Below are positions 1-8,099 of a stretch of 38,155 nt of DNA, piece after piece. The translations under genes and the position numbers were made by a program. Below the pieces are notes generated by a model, which was not told the origin of the DNA, did not search any database, and worked only from the letters and a program-made list of their open reading frames with translations. Position 1 is the first letter of the stretch, and every line of letters begins with the position of its first letter. Source of the stretch: Lapillicoccus sp. (GTDB lineage Bacteria; Actinomycetota; Actinomycetes; Actinomycetales; Dermatophilaceae); NCBI RefSeq assembly GCF_025353065.1, contig NZ_JANXRJ010000153.1, forward strand, positions 1 to 38,155, read 5' to 3'.

Positions 1-219
1 TACCGCGGTCAGCTCCACGACGCCCTCGGCCACGCGGACAAGCGCAGCTACCGCACCGTCGCTGCCACCCTGCAGACCATGCGCAGGCTGTATGCCGCCG
101 GCACCGGTGCTGTCGATGCGCTCGACGCGCTCGACGTGGAGATCCGCGAGATCAGGACGACCTACAAGCGCAGGCCCGGGCTGATGGCCGAGCTGGACCG
201 GGCCAAGCTGCCGCACTGA
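1..219 (+). CDS. C-terminal fragment of an unidentified protein
   Basis: An open frame runs in from the window edge and stops with TGA at 217-219, giving the last 72 residues. The piece is helical and basic, with an Arg/Lys-rich end (KRRPGLMAEL). The tail loosely resembles the C-terminal helical tails of actinobacterial SWIM zinc-finger proteins, but no zinc-binding residues lie inside the window, so I do not assign a function. It converges on the MFS gene that ends at 263. Confidence 0.55.
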   Translation, partial: YRGQLHDALGHADKRSYRTVAATLQTMRRLYAAGTGAVDALDALDVEIREIRTTYKRRPGLMAELDRAKLPH

Positions 220-262
220 AAGGCCCCCCTGGCTCCGTCGTCTCGTCTCAGTCGTCCCTGCC

Positions 263-1534
263 TCAGTCGTCCTGAGGCATCGACCCGCTCGTCCCCTGCC
301 GGTCGGGGCGAACCTTGAGCGCTCCGGACGCAGCAAAGCCGAGCACGAGCAGTGCGACGACGAGCCAGAGCGCGTGCAGCAGTCCGATCGCCTGGGACAT
401 GAACCCGATGACGGGCGGGCCGGCGAGGTTGGCCAGGTAGCCGATCGAGGCGACCACACTGACCCGGGCCGCCGGGTTGGGGCCGCTGTCGGCAGCGGCG
501 GACATGCCCAGCGGGAAGCCCATCGACACCCCGACCGCCCACAGCAGCGTCCCGAGCAGGATGGCCCATGCCGGCCCACCGAGGATGAAGATCACCATCC
601 CGACCACACCGACCGCGGTGGTCATCCGGACCGCGGCCACCCGCCCGACACGGTCGACCAGCGGGCCACCGGCGATGCGGGCGATCGTCTCGCTGACGGC
701 GAAGGCCACGAAGAACAGGGGGGCCACGGACTCGGGTTGATGATGGCCGTCGTGGACGGCCAGGGTGAGCCAGTTGTTCGCCGTCCCCTCACCCAGCTCG
801 ACGCCCAGCATGACCATCCCGATCAGCAGCAGCCGCCAGTCGCCCCAGCCGCGCAGCCAGTCACGCACCCGCTGAGCCCGCGGCACCCGCGACACTTGAG
901 GAGTCGGGGAGGACACCGGGATGTCGGGTGCCCCGTGTGCGGGGATGAACGAGGCGGCGACTCCGGCCGCCACGACGATCAGGACCGCCTCCCCGAGGAA
1001 CTGCCACTGCACGCCGACGCTCAGGGCCGCGCAGCCGGCGCCGATCCCCGCCCCGACGATCGCGCCCGCCGACCACGCCGCGTGCATCAGCGGCAGCAGC
1101 GTCCTCCCGGCGGCGCGTTCCACCGCGGCACCCTCGACGTTGATCATCACGTCGACGGCGCCGATCCCGAAGCCCACCATGACGAACCCGACGGTGGTGA
1201 CCGCGACCGAGCCGGCCGAACCGGCGCCGAGGCCGATGACCGCGATCGCGACACCCGTCCACCACAGGCCGGCACAGATCGCGCGTCGGGACCCGAGCCA
1301 GGACAGCACGGCCGCCGACGCGCCCAGACCGGCCACCGAACCGACCGTCAGCCCGGCCAGGACCACCCCGAGCGCCGCGTTGTCGAGGCCCAGCTCGGCG
1401 CGGAGCTCGGGCAGCCGCGGCCCCCAGCTCGAGACCGTGACCCCACCCAGGGCGAACGCGGTCATCACCGCGTTCCGCCAGCCTCGGACCGGCGGCGTGC
1501 TTGTCGGCCGCGCAGCCGTTTGAGGATTCTCCAC
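263..1534 (-). CDS. MFS transporter (YbjJ-like exporter)
   Basis: 423 residues with about twelve hydrophobic segments, the usual size for a Major Facilitator Superfamily transporter in the cytoplasmic membrane. The second half carries a loop-2/3-like motif (GGPLVDRVGR) and the first half opens with the SSWGPRLPELRAELGL stretch seen in the YbjJ-like group. The substrate cannot be read from sequence. The start is GTG; a TAGGCT -10 box (complement of 1541-1546) ends six bases before it, so the mRNA is probably leaderless. Two 19-bp tandem repeats lie directly upstream at 1556-1593. It is divergent from the feo operon. Confidence 0.85.
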   Translation of the reverse strand: MENPQTAARPTSTPPVRGWRNAVMTAFALGGVTVSSWGPRLPELRAELGLDNAALGVVLAGLTVGSVAGLGASAAVLSWLGSRRAICAGLWWTGVAIAVIGLGAGSAGSVAVTTVGFVMVGFGIGAVDVMINVEGAAVERAAGRTLLPLMHAAWSAGAIVGAGIGAGCAALSVGVQWQFLGEAVLIVVAAGVAASFIPAHGAPDIPVSSPTPQVSRVPRAQRVRDWLRGWGDWRLLLIGMVMLGVELGEGTANNWLTLAVHDGHHQPESVAPLFFVAFAVSETIARIAGGPLVDRVGRVAAVRMTTAVGVVGMVIFILGGPAWAILLGTLLWAVGVSMGFPLGMSAAADSGPNPAARVSVVASIGYLANLAGPPVIGFMSQAIGLLHALWLVVALLVLGFAASGALKVRPDRQGTSGSMPQDD

Positions 1535-1540
1535 GAGGGG

Positions 1541-1546
1541 AGCCTA
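1541..1546 (-). promoter_or_regulatory. -10 box for a leaderless MFS transcript
   Basis: On the minus strand TAGGCT fits the actinobacterial TAnnnT -10 pattern and ends six bases before the GTG start at 1534. No ribosome binding site is visible, so transcription probably starts at the start codon. Confidence 0.45.
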
Positions 1547-1555
1547 GAAGCGCCT

Positions 1556-1611
1556 GGCACATCGGCGGGCACGCGGCACATCGGTGGGCACGCGGCATAC
1601 CGGCGCGGCGG
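1556..1611. repeat. 19-bp tandem repeat in the MFS/feo intergenic region
   Basis: Two copies of GGCACATCGG(C/T)GGGCACGC occupy 1556-1574 and 1575-1593 with a single mismatch. A third, degraded copy begins GGCATACCGGCG at 1594. The array sits between the MFS promoter and the iron box, where copies could act as protein-binding sites or simply reflect replication slippage. Confidence 0.7.
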
Positions 1612-1648
1612 GAGTCGACCGGCGAGCGGCAGATCACAGTCCGATGGC

Positions 1649-1679
1649 TTGCGGCGCAACTAAGGTAAGGCTTACGTTA
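1649..1679 (+). promoter_or_regulatory. feo promoter with DtxR/IdeR iron box
   Basis: TAAGGTAAGGCTTACGTTA at 1661-1679 matches the 19-bp DtxR/IdeR consensus TWAGGTWAGSCTWACCTWA at 18 positions; only G1676 deviates. It overlaps a plausible promoter: TTGCGG (-35, 1649-1654), an 18-bp spacer and TACGTT (-10, 1673-1678). A metal-loaded DtxR/IdeR dimer bound here would block RNA polymerase, so the feo operon should be repressed when iron is sufficient. The match is seen directly; the regulation is inferred from the well-known family. Confidence 0.88.
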
Positions 1680-1733
1680 CCTATGGCTCGGTTTGCGCGA
1701 GCCGACCTCCCGAACTCGACCGGAAAAGATCTC

Positions 1734-2039
1734 ATGTCCGTCCTCTCTGCGTTCCTCAGCGACCGGGTGATCGCGCCCACCGGCGTGGCCGGCGAGCGGA
1801 CCAGCTGCGCACTCTCCGAGCTGAAGCCGGGCGCTCGAGCCCGCATCATCGACGTACGCGACGAGGTCGACCAGGCCGTCGCCCGCAGGCTGTTCGACCT
1901 CGGCTTCCGGCCGGGTGTGCAGGTCGACGTCGTCCGCCGGGCGCCGATGGCCGACCCGGTGATCTTCCGGGTCGCGGGCTGCGAGCTGGCGTTGCGCCGC
2001 GCGCAGGCCCGGTGCATCCGCGTGTCGCTCGAGGCATGA
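1734..2039 (+). CDS. feoA: FeoA, ferrous iron transport accessory protein
   Basis: 101 residues with an SH3-like FeoA domain over about residues 25-100 (LSELKPGARARIIDV, then RRLFDLGFRPGVQVDVV and the VAGCELALRRAQARCIRV end). FeoA is a small cytosolic protein that works with the FeoB GTPase/permease in Fe(II) uptake. I chose ATG 1734: the upstream in-frame ATG at 1683 lies within about two bases of the predicted transcription start and only four bases from the iron box. Its stop overlaps the feoB start (ATGA), which implies translational coupling. Expression should be iron-repressed through the box at 1661-1679. Confidence 0.93.
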   Translation: MSVLSAFLSDRVIAPTGVAGERTSCALSELKPGARARIIDVRDEVDQAVARRLFDLGFRPGVQVDVVRRAPMADPVIFRVAGCELALRRAQARCIRVSLEA

Positions 2040-3976
2040 CCTCGGCGACAGGCCAGACCGCCGGGCACGCTCGCCAGTCCGAGGCCCGGGTGGCGTTGGT
2101 CGGGAGCCCGAACTCGGGCAAGACGACTCTCTTCAACGCCCTGACGGGACTGCGCGCCAAGACCGGCAACTACCCCGGGGTGACGGTCTCGCGCTACGAG
2201 GGGGCGGCCGAGGTCGCCGGGCGCCGGGTGGTCATCGAGGACCTGCCCGGCAGCTACAGCCTCGACCCGATCAGTCCCGACGAGCGGGTCCTCACCGACG
2301 TCCTCGACCCGCTGAACGCGGGCGTCCAGAGCCCCGACGCCCTGCTCGTCACCCTCGACGCGACGACGATGCCGCGCTCCCTCGGGCTCCTCGCGCAGGT
2401 GATGCAGACCGACTTCCCCGTATGCGTCGTGCTCACCTTCACCGACGAGCTCACCCGCCGGCAGGGCGCTCTCGACGTCGCCGCGCTCAGCCGTGCCGTC
2501 GGTGTCCCCGTCCTCGCGGTCACCGGCGGGCGACGCAGCGACCTCGTCGCGCTGCGGGAGCTGCTCAGCCGGCCGCAGGAGTGGGCGCGACCGGTGGTGC
2601 CACCACCGCACGCGCCGATGGAGGTCGCCGCGTGGATCACCTCGGTCCTCAGCTCTGCCCGCTACGAGCTCCCCGAGGGCGATGCCCGCACCCGCCGCGT
2701 CGACGCCGTGCTGCTGCACCCCGTCTGGGGCACCCTCGTCTTCTTCGTGACGATGTTCGCCTTCTTCCAGGTCATCTTCACCGCGGCCGCCCCGCTGCAG
2801 GACGCGATCGGGAGCCTCTTCGCGTGGCTGGGGGGACTGGCCAACAGCCGGATCTCCAACGGCCTGCTCAGCAGCTTCGTCTCGGAAGCCCTGCTCGGCG
2901 GGGTGGGCGGGGTGCTGGTCTTCCTCCCGCAGATCGTGCTCCTCTTCCTGATGATCAACCTGCTCGAGGGGGTCGGCTACATGGCGCGGGCGGCCTTCCT
3001 GATGGACCGGGTGATGTCCAAGGCGGGTCTCGAGGGGCGCGCGTTCGTCGCCCTGCTGTCGTCCGTCGCGTGCGCGGTCCCCGGCATCATGGCCACCCGC
3101 ACGCTGCCCTCGGCGCGCGACCGGATCGCGACCATGATGGGTGCGCCGCTCATGACGTGCTCGGCGCGGCTCCCGGTCTATGTCCTGCTGATCGGTCTCG
3201 TCGTGCCGAGCGGCGCGGGTTGGGGCCCGATCAGCGCGCAGGGGGCGACGATGTTCGGCCTCTACCTCGTGGGGGCCCTGTCGGCCATGGTGGCGGCCTG
3301 GGTCTTCTCCCGCCTCGGTCGCAGCAGCGGTCCGCTGCTGCCCTTCTCCATGGAGATCCCGCCCTACCGCATCCCGTCGGCCCGCTCGGTCGCGCTGTCG
3401 ACGCTCGACGCCGCGCGCACCTTCCTGCGCAAGGTCGGCAAGATCATCCTCGTCACCACGATCGTGCTGTGGCTGCTGCTCAACCTGCCTGCGCGCAGCA
3501 CCGCCGACCTGCAGGCGGCGGGGGTGAACCCGGCGAACCACACTGCCGTGTCGGCCTACGTCATCGACCACAGCTTCGGCGCGGCGGTGGGGCACGCGGT
3601 CGAACCGGTCTTCCAGCCGCTGGGCTTCGACTGGCGGATCAACATCGGGGTGCTCGCCTCGCTGTCGGCCCGGGAGGTCTTCGTCGCGACCCTGGGCCAG
3701 GTCGCCGCGGCCGAGACCCCCGACACCCCGACCATCGCGCTGCGCACGATGCGGGTCGAGGAGGGGCCCCGGGCCGGTGAGCTGCTCTTCACACCGCCCG
3801 TCGTGGCGGCCCTGCTCCTCTTCTTCCTCTATGCGCTGCAGTGCATGTCGACGATCGCGGTGATGCGCCGGGAGTCGGGGACCTGGCGGTGGCCGGCGAT
3901 CGCGTTCGGCTACATGTTCGTCCTCGCCTGGGTGATGGGGCTGGCCGCGCGGCTGGTCGTCGGGGCGGTGACCTGA
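2036..3976 (+). CDS. feoB: FeoB, Fe(II) permease with N-terminal GTPase domain
   Basis: 646 residues; ferrous iron importer of the cytoplasmic membrane. The G domain is clear: G1 GSPNSGKT (23-30), G2 Thr50 in NYPGVT, G3 DLPG (69-72). The G4 position reads TFTD (134-137), so the usual Asn of NxxD is Thr; as I recall, actinobacterial FeoBs often show this. Two Gate regions follow, with GYMARAAF, CAVPGIMATRT, a CSARLPVY core and SLSAREVFVATLG. The protein is shorter than the roughly 770-residue E. coli FeoB. ATG 2036 overlaps the feoA stop and beats upstream in-frame starts because it gives the ATGA overlap. The next gene begins with GTG one base after the FeoB stop. Confidence 0.96.
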   Translation: MTSATGQTAGHARQSEARVALVGSPNSGKTTLFNALTGLRAKTGNYPGVTVSRYEGAAEVAGRRVVIEDLPGSYSLDPISPDERVLTDVLDPLNAGVQSPDALLVTLDATTMPRSLGLLAQVMQTDFPVCVVLTFTDELTRRQGALDVAALSRAVGVPVLAVTGGRRSDLVALRELLSRPQEWARPVVPPPHAPMEVAAWITSVLSSARYELPEGDARTRRVDAVLLHPVWGTLVFFVTMFAFFQVIFTAAAPLQDAIGSLFAWLGGLANSRISNGLLSSFVSEALLGGVGGVLVFLPQIVLLFLMINLLEGVGYMARAAFLMDRVMSKAGLEGRAFVALLSSVACAVPGIMATRTLPSARDRIATMMGAPLMTCSARLPVYVLLIGLVVPSGAGWGPISAQGATMFGLYLVGALSAMVAAWVFSRLGRSSGPLLPFSMEIPPYRIPSARSVALSTLDAARTFLRKVGKIILVTTIVLWLLLNLPARSTADLQAAGVNPANHTAVSAYVIDHSFGAAVGHAVEPVFQPLGFDWRINIGVLASLSAREVFVATLGQVAAAETPDTPTIALRTMRVEEGPRAGELLFTPPVVAALLLFFLYALQCMSTIAVMRRESGTWRWPAIAFGYMFVLAWVMGLAARLVVGAVT

Positions 3977-3977
3977 G

Positions 3978-4607
3978 GTGGCCGGCGATCTGGCCGTCGT
4001 CCCCGTGCACCCCGAGTCGTTGCCCGACGACCCCAGGACCCTGCGGTGGGTCATCCCGGCGGGGACTCTCGGCTTCGTCGGTATGCCGGTCGAGGTGCCT
4101 GCGCCGCTGCGGCAGCTGCTCGACGACGCGACCCTGGCGGGGTTGACGGTCGAGCCTGCGGCGGTGCGCCTCACCTTGGCGGCGGGGCTGGAGTGGCGGG
4201 AGCAGGGTGTCCGCGTCCGGGACGCGCTCCAGGCCGCGCTCGCCGTTCCCGAGCAGTGGCAGGCGCCGGATCTGGCAGACGCGACGGACGCGATGGCCGC
4301 GATGGCCGCGCCGGGCGACGACGTCCTGCGGGCAGCCGTCCACCAGGTGCTCGACGGCGAGGTCGGGGACTACATCCGCTCCCACGGCGGTCAGGTCATC
4401 TTGCTGAGCGCCCACGAGTCCGAGGTGGAGGTCCAGCTGAGCGGAGCCTGCCGGCACTGCCCCGCCTCGGACGTCACGCTCACGGAGCGTCTCGAGGGCG
4501 GGGTGCGGGCGCTCTATCCCGGGTTGCTCCGCCTCACCGCCCGGGACGAGCCCGGCCCCGGTGCCGGCCGGCGGATGCTGCGCCTGATCCCGACCCGCGG
4601 TCGCTGA
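3978..4607 (+). CDS. NifU/Nfu-like Fe-S scaffold protein in the feo operon
   Basis: 209 residues from a GTG two bases after the feoB stop codon. The N-terminal ~90 residues resemble the Nfu N-terminal domain (RWVIPAGTLGFVG). The C-terminal ~80 residues are a NifU C-terminal domain with VLDGEVGDYIRSHGG and the cluster-binding GACRHCPAS motif (CxxC). Such proteins carry or transfer Fe-S clusters. The position as third gene of an iron-repressed feoAB operon, where enterobacteria have the small FeoC, suggests it handles or senses incoming iron. The domain assignment is solid; the link to Fe(II) uptake is inference from context. Confidence 0.85.
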   Translation: MAGDLAVVPVHPESLPDDPRTLRWVIPAGTLGFVGMPVEVPAPLRQLLDDATLAGLTVEPAAVRLTLAAGLEWREQGVRVRDALQAALAVPEQWQAPDLADATDAMAAMAAPGDDVLRAAVHQVLDGEVGDYIRSHGGQVILLSAHESEVEVQLSGACRHCPASDVTLTERLEGGVRALYPGLLRLTARDEPGPGAGRRMLRLIPTRGR

Positions 4608-4616
4608 TTCGGCCCC

Positions 4617-4778
4617 CTACGCTTCGTGCGCCCAGGGGTCATGGAGTGCGTGGTCCACCAGGGCGCGATCGTGTTCCCACTCGGCGTCAGGTGGTCCCAC
4701 GAAGACTGCGGCGATCTCGTCCCAGGTCAGCCACGTGCGAGGGGTAGAGAGGGCCAGCCGCTCGCTACCGGATGTCAC
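4617..4778 (-). CDS. Small hypothetical protein
   Basis: A 53-residue acidic, Trp-rich frame (ending EHDRALVDHALHDPWAHEA). The GTG at 4778 is preceded, six bases upstream, by TACCTT on the minus strand (complement of 4785-4790), a good leaderless -10 box. Longer alternatives start at ATG 4805 or ATG 4853. The amino-acid composition looks like a real protein and not an antisense shadow, because no competing gene occupies the plus strand here. Function unknown. Confidence 0.45.
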   Translation of the reverse strand: MTSGSERLALSTPRTWLTWDEIAAVFVGPPDAEWEHDRALVDHALHDPWAHEA

Positions 4779-4873
4779 CGACCAAAGGTAGCAACGGCAG
4801 CTCATCCTTGACCTCGCTGCGTCGGCGCTGGGGGCTCCGCAATCATCGGTCACCGGCCGTCGGTGCGACCCGA

Positions 4874-4879
4874 TAGCCT
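4874..4879 (+). promoter_or_regulatory. Candidate -10 box of the three-gene ATPase operon
   Basis: TAGCCT fits the TAnnnT pattern. It lies 46 bases before the GTG start at 4926, which also has an AGGGACG ribosome binding site. No clear -35 element is visible. Confidence 0.3.
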
Positions 4880-4925
4880 ACGGGGACGGTGTCGGGCGCA
4901 CGTCGCGTGCCCGCAGGGACGAGCT

Positions 4926-5726
4926 GTGAAGGATGGGCCCGACGTGGGTGCTGGGGACGGGATCGAAGGGGCGCTGGCGGCGACCGAGGACCAGGTGGAT
5001 GCGGCGATCAAGGCTGCCGCTGCCGTCACTCGCGAGCTGCGCAAGGCCAAGGTCGGGGCGGCGCGAGGTCAGGTCCGCGACCTGCGCAAGGCGCTCGCGG
5101 CCGCCGCGGGGTATGCCGCGGAGTCGGCCCAGGCGGCCAAGGCCGCCGAGGCGTCCTTCGACTTCGACGACCAGGGGCACCTGGCCTCCGGGGCCTTCGC
5201 CGAGGAGCTCGTCGAGGCCGCCGACGCGGCTGGCGTGACCATGGTCGAGAGCGACCAGCGGCTGCTGTGCTACCCCTCGCTCATCAAGATCCTGCCCGGC
5301 GACGCCGCCGTCGAGATCGATCGCCGCCGCGAGCGACGGCTGCGGCCCTCGGTCCTCGTCGCCCTGCTCGCGGCCGCCCAGAAGCGGCCGCCCCGCTTCC
5401 GGGCGGAGACCTTCCTCGAGAGTCTCGAGGCGGCATACGACCTGGTGCGGGCGAAGCAGGACAAGCGCGCCGGCGTCGTCCTCCCGCTCGTCGACCTCTG
5501 GTCGGTCCTCACCCTCCTGCCCGGCCAGCAGCGCGAATACTCCAAGCCCGAGTTCGCCCGCGATATCTACCTGCTCGACGCCAGTGGGGTCTCGACGGCG
5601 AAGTCCGGCCGGGGGCTGCGACTGCCCGCCAGCACCGGCACCAAGGGCACCGGCACCCTGGTCACGGTCGCCCGGAGCGGCCATCCGCAGACCTACTGGG
5701 GCGTCTCCTTCACGGAGGCGTCGTGA
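4926..5726 (+). CDS. Coiled-coil protein, first gene of a BrxD-like ATPase cassette
   Basis: 266 residues from GTG 4926 with AGGGACG upstream. Residues ~10-90 are Ala/Lys/Glu-rich and predict a long helix or coiled coil. Residues ~90-266 form a globular part containing ESDQRLLCYPSLIKILP and a basic RRRERRLRPSVLVALLAAA helix, with a Gly/Thr-rich end. I recognise no named family. The stop overlaps the next start (GTGA) and the three genes are clearly co-translated, so it is probably a structural or adaptor subunit for the two following ATPase-like proteins. It is not a TerB or SMC protein as far as I can see. Confidence 0.8.
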   Translation: MKDGPDVGAGDGIEGALAATEDQVDAAIKAAAAVTRELRKAKVGAARGQVRDLRKALAAAAGYAAESAQAAKAAEASFDFDDQGHLASGAFAEELVEAADAAGVTMVESDQRLLCYPSLIKILPGDAAVEIDRRRERRLRPSVLVALLAAAQKRPPRFRAETFLESLEAAYDLVRAKQDKRAGVVLPLVDLWSVLTLLPGQQREYSKPEFARDIYLLDASGVSTAKSGRGLRLPASTGTKGTGTLVTVARSGHPQTYWGVSFTEAS

Positions 5727-6745
5727 GCAGCGGGCTCGACACCGGCGCCGGCACCGGCACGGCGGTGCTCGGCGGGGGAGTGATGAAGGCCGACGACTAC
5801 GCGCGGTTCCTCGCCGATGAATACCTCGCCGGATACCTCCCGGCCGGCGGCGGCTCGGTCAAGCTCGTCGTCGCCGGTGACGCCGACGTCGCCGACCGGT
5901 TCGAGCGAGCCCTGCGTGACGCGGCGGCCGGAGTCGAGTGTCCCGTGGTGTCGGTGTCCGCCGAGTCGACCAAGATCCACCTCATCGACCAGGTCTTCTT
6001 CGCCCTAGCCCGCCAGATCGACTGGGACGAGGTGGCGGCGGCCGTCGTCGTCGCGGCCTACGACGCCATCAACTTCCCGGCGACCGAGGGTCGACTGACC
6101 GTCGCTGAGGTCGCCCTGGACCACGACGTCGACGCGCGCGAGCTCCATCGCGATGTCCGACGACGACTCCAGCGCAGCCTGCTGCACGACAACACGCTGC
6201 CCCGCGAGCTGCGCCGGGCCCTGCTGAGGCTGGCCCAGGCGCATCTCGGCGAGAGGGACGCGAGCCCGGCCGAGGCGCAGGTCGTGCGCGACTGGCTCGT
6301 CGGCGAACCCGTCGCTCTGCGCGACCTGCGCGAAGTCCTGATCTACGGGCGGATCGGGCGGCACAACGCGCGCGACCTGCTCACCAGCGTGGGCGGGCTC
6401 CTGCTGCGCGCCGGGCACCGCGGGCTCGTGCTCCATCTCGACCTCACTCGGCTCGCCGAGGCCCGGCGACCTGCGGTGCCGGAACGGACCGGCATCTACT
6501 ACTCCAAGATGGCCGTGCTCGACGCCTACGAGCTCCTGCGTCAGCTGATCGACGCGACGGACGACCTCGTCGGCCTCCTCGTCGTCGCCGTCGTCCCGCC
6601 CGAGCTGGTCACCGACGAGAACCGCGGACTGCCCTCGTATGCCGCGCTTCAGCTCCGCGTCGCCGACGAGGTGCGCGACCGGCGCCGGGCGAATCCGTAT
6701 GCGTCGTTGGTCCGACTCGAGGTCCGTCTGGAGGCCGTCCGATGA
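5723..6745 (+). CDS. BrxD/DUF2791-like protein with degenerate P-loop
   Basis: 340 residues from GTG 5723, overlapping the previous stop; an internal ATG at 5783 is an alternative start. The layout follows the BREX ATP-binding (BrxC/BrxD, DUF2791) fold: a lead-in DEYLAGYLPAGGGSVKLVVAG, then the place where a Walker A would be (residues ~50-60) reads AGDADVADRFERA with no GKS/T. The Walker B position (LVLHLDLTRL, ~235-244) lacks the Asp-Glu pair. The C-terminal part has GIYYSKMAVLDAYELLRQ, reminiscent of the family. It therefore looks like a non-hydrolysing partner of the next protein. The family call is a pattern judgement and moderately certain. Confidence 0.72.
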   Translation: MSSGLDTGAGTGTAVLGGGVMKADDYARFLADEYLAGYLPAGGGSVKLVVAGDADVADRFERALRDAAAGVECPVVSVSAESTKIHLIDQVFFALARQIDWDEVAAAVVVAAYDAINFPATEGRLTVAEVALDHDVDARELHRDVRRRLQRSLLHDNTLPRELRRALLRLAQAHLGERDASPAEAQVVRDWLVGEPVALRDLREVLIYGRIGRHNARDLLTSVGGLLLRAGHRGLVLHLDLTRLAEARRPAVPERTGIYYSKMAVLDAYELLRQLIDATDDLVGLLVVAVVPPELVTDENRGLPSYAALQLRVADEVRDRRRANPYASLVRLEVRLEAVR

Positions 6746-8064
6746 GTGCTCACGTCCGACCGACTGGCGAGGTCTGGGACGCCGAGCGGCTGAGCCGGCG
6801 GCGTGCTGTTGAAGCGCTGCGGAGCGGGGTGCCCAACGCTGACGCCGTCATCGCGCTCGGGTCCGGGCAGAGCGACGTCGAGGACCAGTTCGCGGAGTTG
6901 CTCGAGCGGGTGGCTGGGCCGCGGGCCGGCGGCGATCGCGGCGGCGCGGGCGAGCGCGGTCACGCGAGCGAGCGGGCCTCGCTGCTGCTGGGGGCCGGGT
7001 TCGGGGAGGGCAAGAGCCACCTCCTCACGCACCTGGGCCACCTCGCCACCTCGGCGGGGTTCGTCGTCTCCACGGTGGTCATCAGCAAGGAGACGCCGCT
7101 GCACGATCCGGCGAAGGTGCTGCGGGCCACGGTCGCGTCGGCCGTGGCTCCCGACGGGTCGCGGGACGTCGTCAAGGAGGCGGCGGACGCGCTCGACCCC
7201 GACAACTCGGCCTACGCCGACCTGCTGCGCTGGCTGCGGGGGCCGGGTCGCGACCTCAACGAGCGATTCGAGGCGACCCTGCTGCTGCACCAGCGGCTCG
7301 GCGCCGAGGCCTTTGGAGGCGACGAGGAGTTCATCGACACGATCGTGCGGTTCTGGTCCGGCGATCCCCTGCCCGTGCCCGACCTGCGGCGCCAGCTCAA
7401 GGCGATCGGTGAGGCGAAGACCTTCACCTTCTCCCCGGTCAAGGTCCGCGACCTGGCGCGGCAGCGGCTGCGGTTCCTGCCCCGGCTGCTGCACGCGGCG
7501 GGTCGCCCCGGCTGGGTGATCCTCCTGGACGAGGTCGAGCTGATCGGGCGCTACTCGCTGCTGCAGCGTGGCCGCGCCTACGCCGAGCTCGCCCGCTGGC
7601 TCGACGGCGAAACCGGCGACACGGGCGACCCGGTGGTCGTCGTAGGGGCGATGACGGACGACTTCGAGGCGGCCGTGCTGCACGGGAAGAGCGACCTCGA
7701 GGTGCTGCCAGGACGCCTGCGGGACAAGCAGACTGACGAGTATGCCGAGATGGCGACGCTCGCCGAGACGGGCATGCGCCACATCGAGCGCGACCTCGTG
7801 CATCTCGTGCCGCCGGACGCCGTGGAGCTCGACCGCGCTTACACCACCCTGCGCACGCTGCACGGCGACGCCTACGGCTGGCAGCCGCCGCACGTGCCGG
7901 GGCTCGAGCGGCTCGGTGCGACCCGGATGCGGCAGTACGTCCGGGCGTGGATCAACGAGTGGGACCTCGTGCGGATGGACCCGGCATACCAGCCGAGCAC
8001 CGAGGTCGTGGAGCTGGCGTCGGACTACGACGAGCTGGCTGAGGACGACGACGCGGGGACCTGA
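6742..8064 (+). CDS. BREX-type ATPase, BrxD/DUF2791-like
   Basis: 440 residues, ATG overlapping the previous stop (ATGA). The P-loop is intact: GAGFGEGKS at 84-92 with Lys91, then SHLLTHLGHLA. Walker B is LLDEVEL at 261-267 with Asp263-Glu264, followed by a sensor-like strand PVVVVGAMTDDFE (297-309). This matches the DUF2791 P-loop family, whose best-known members are BrxC and BrxD of BREX phage-defence systems. A BREX role is not supported here, because no pglX methylase, pglZ/brxZ phosphatase or brxL/brxHI gene is in the window. An ATP-driven function with its pseudo-ATPase partner and coiled-coil protein is the best reading. Confidence 0.8.
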   Translation: MSAHVRPTGEVWDAERLSRRRAVEALRSGVPNADAVIALGSGQSDVEDQFAELLERVAGPRAGGDRGGAGERGHASERASLLLGAGFGEGKSHLLTHLGHLATSAGFVVSTVVISKETPLHDPAKVLRATVASAVAPDGSRDVVKEAADALDPDNSAYADLLRWLRGPGRDLNERFEATLLLHQRLGAEAFGGDEEFIDTIVRFWSGDPLPVPDLRRQLKAIGEAKTFTFSPVKVRDLARQRLRFLPRLLHAAGRPGWVILLDEVELIGRYSLLQRGRAYAELARWLDGETGDTGDPVVVVGAMTDDFEAAVLHGKSDLEVLPGRLRDKQTDEYAEMATLAETGMRHIERDLVHLVPPDAVELDRAYTTLRTLHGDAYGWQPPHVPGLERLGATRMRQYVRAWINEWDLVRMDPAYQPSTEVVELASDYDELAEDDDAGT

Positions 8065-8099
8065 CGGGGGGGCCCGCGCAAGGCCCGGCCCGGCCAGGC

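Noticed and set aside
1634..4174. 846-residue minus-strand open frame
   Set aside because: It lies antisense to feoA-feoB, and its Arg/His/Asp/Gln-rich composition is the usual shadow of GC-rich coding on the other strand; the plus-strand proteins are unmistakable.
4926..8064. Complete BREX system
   Set aside because: Only the ATPase type is shared; pglX, pglZ, brxA/B/L and helicase genes are not present in the window.
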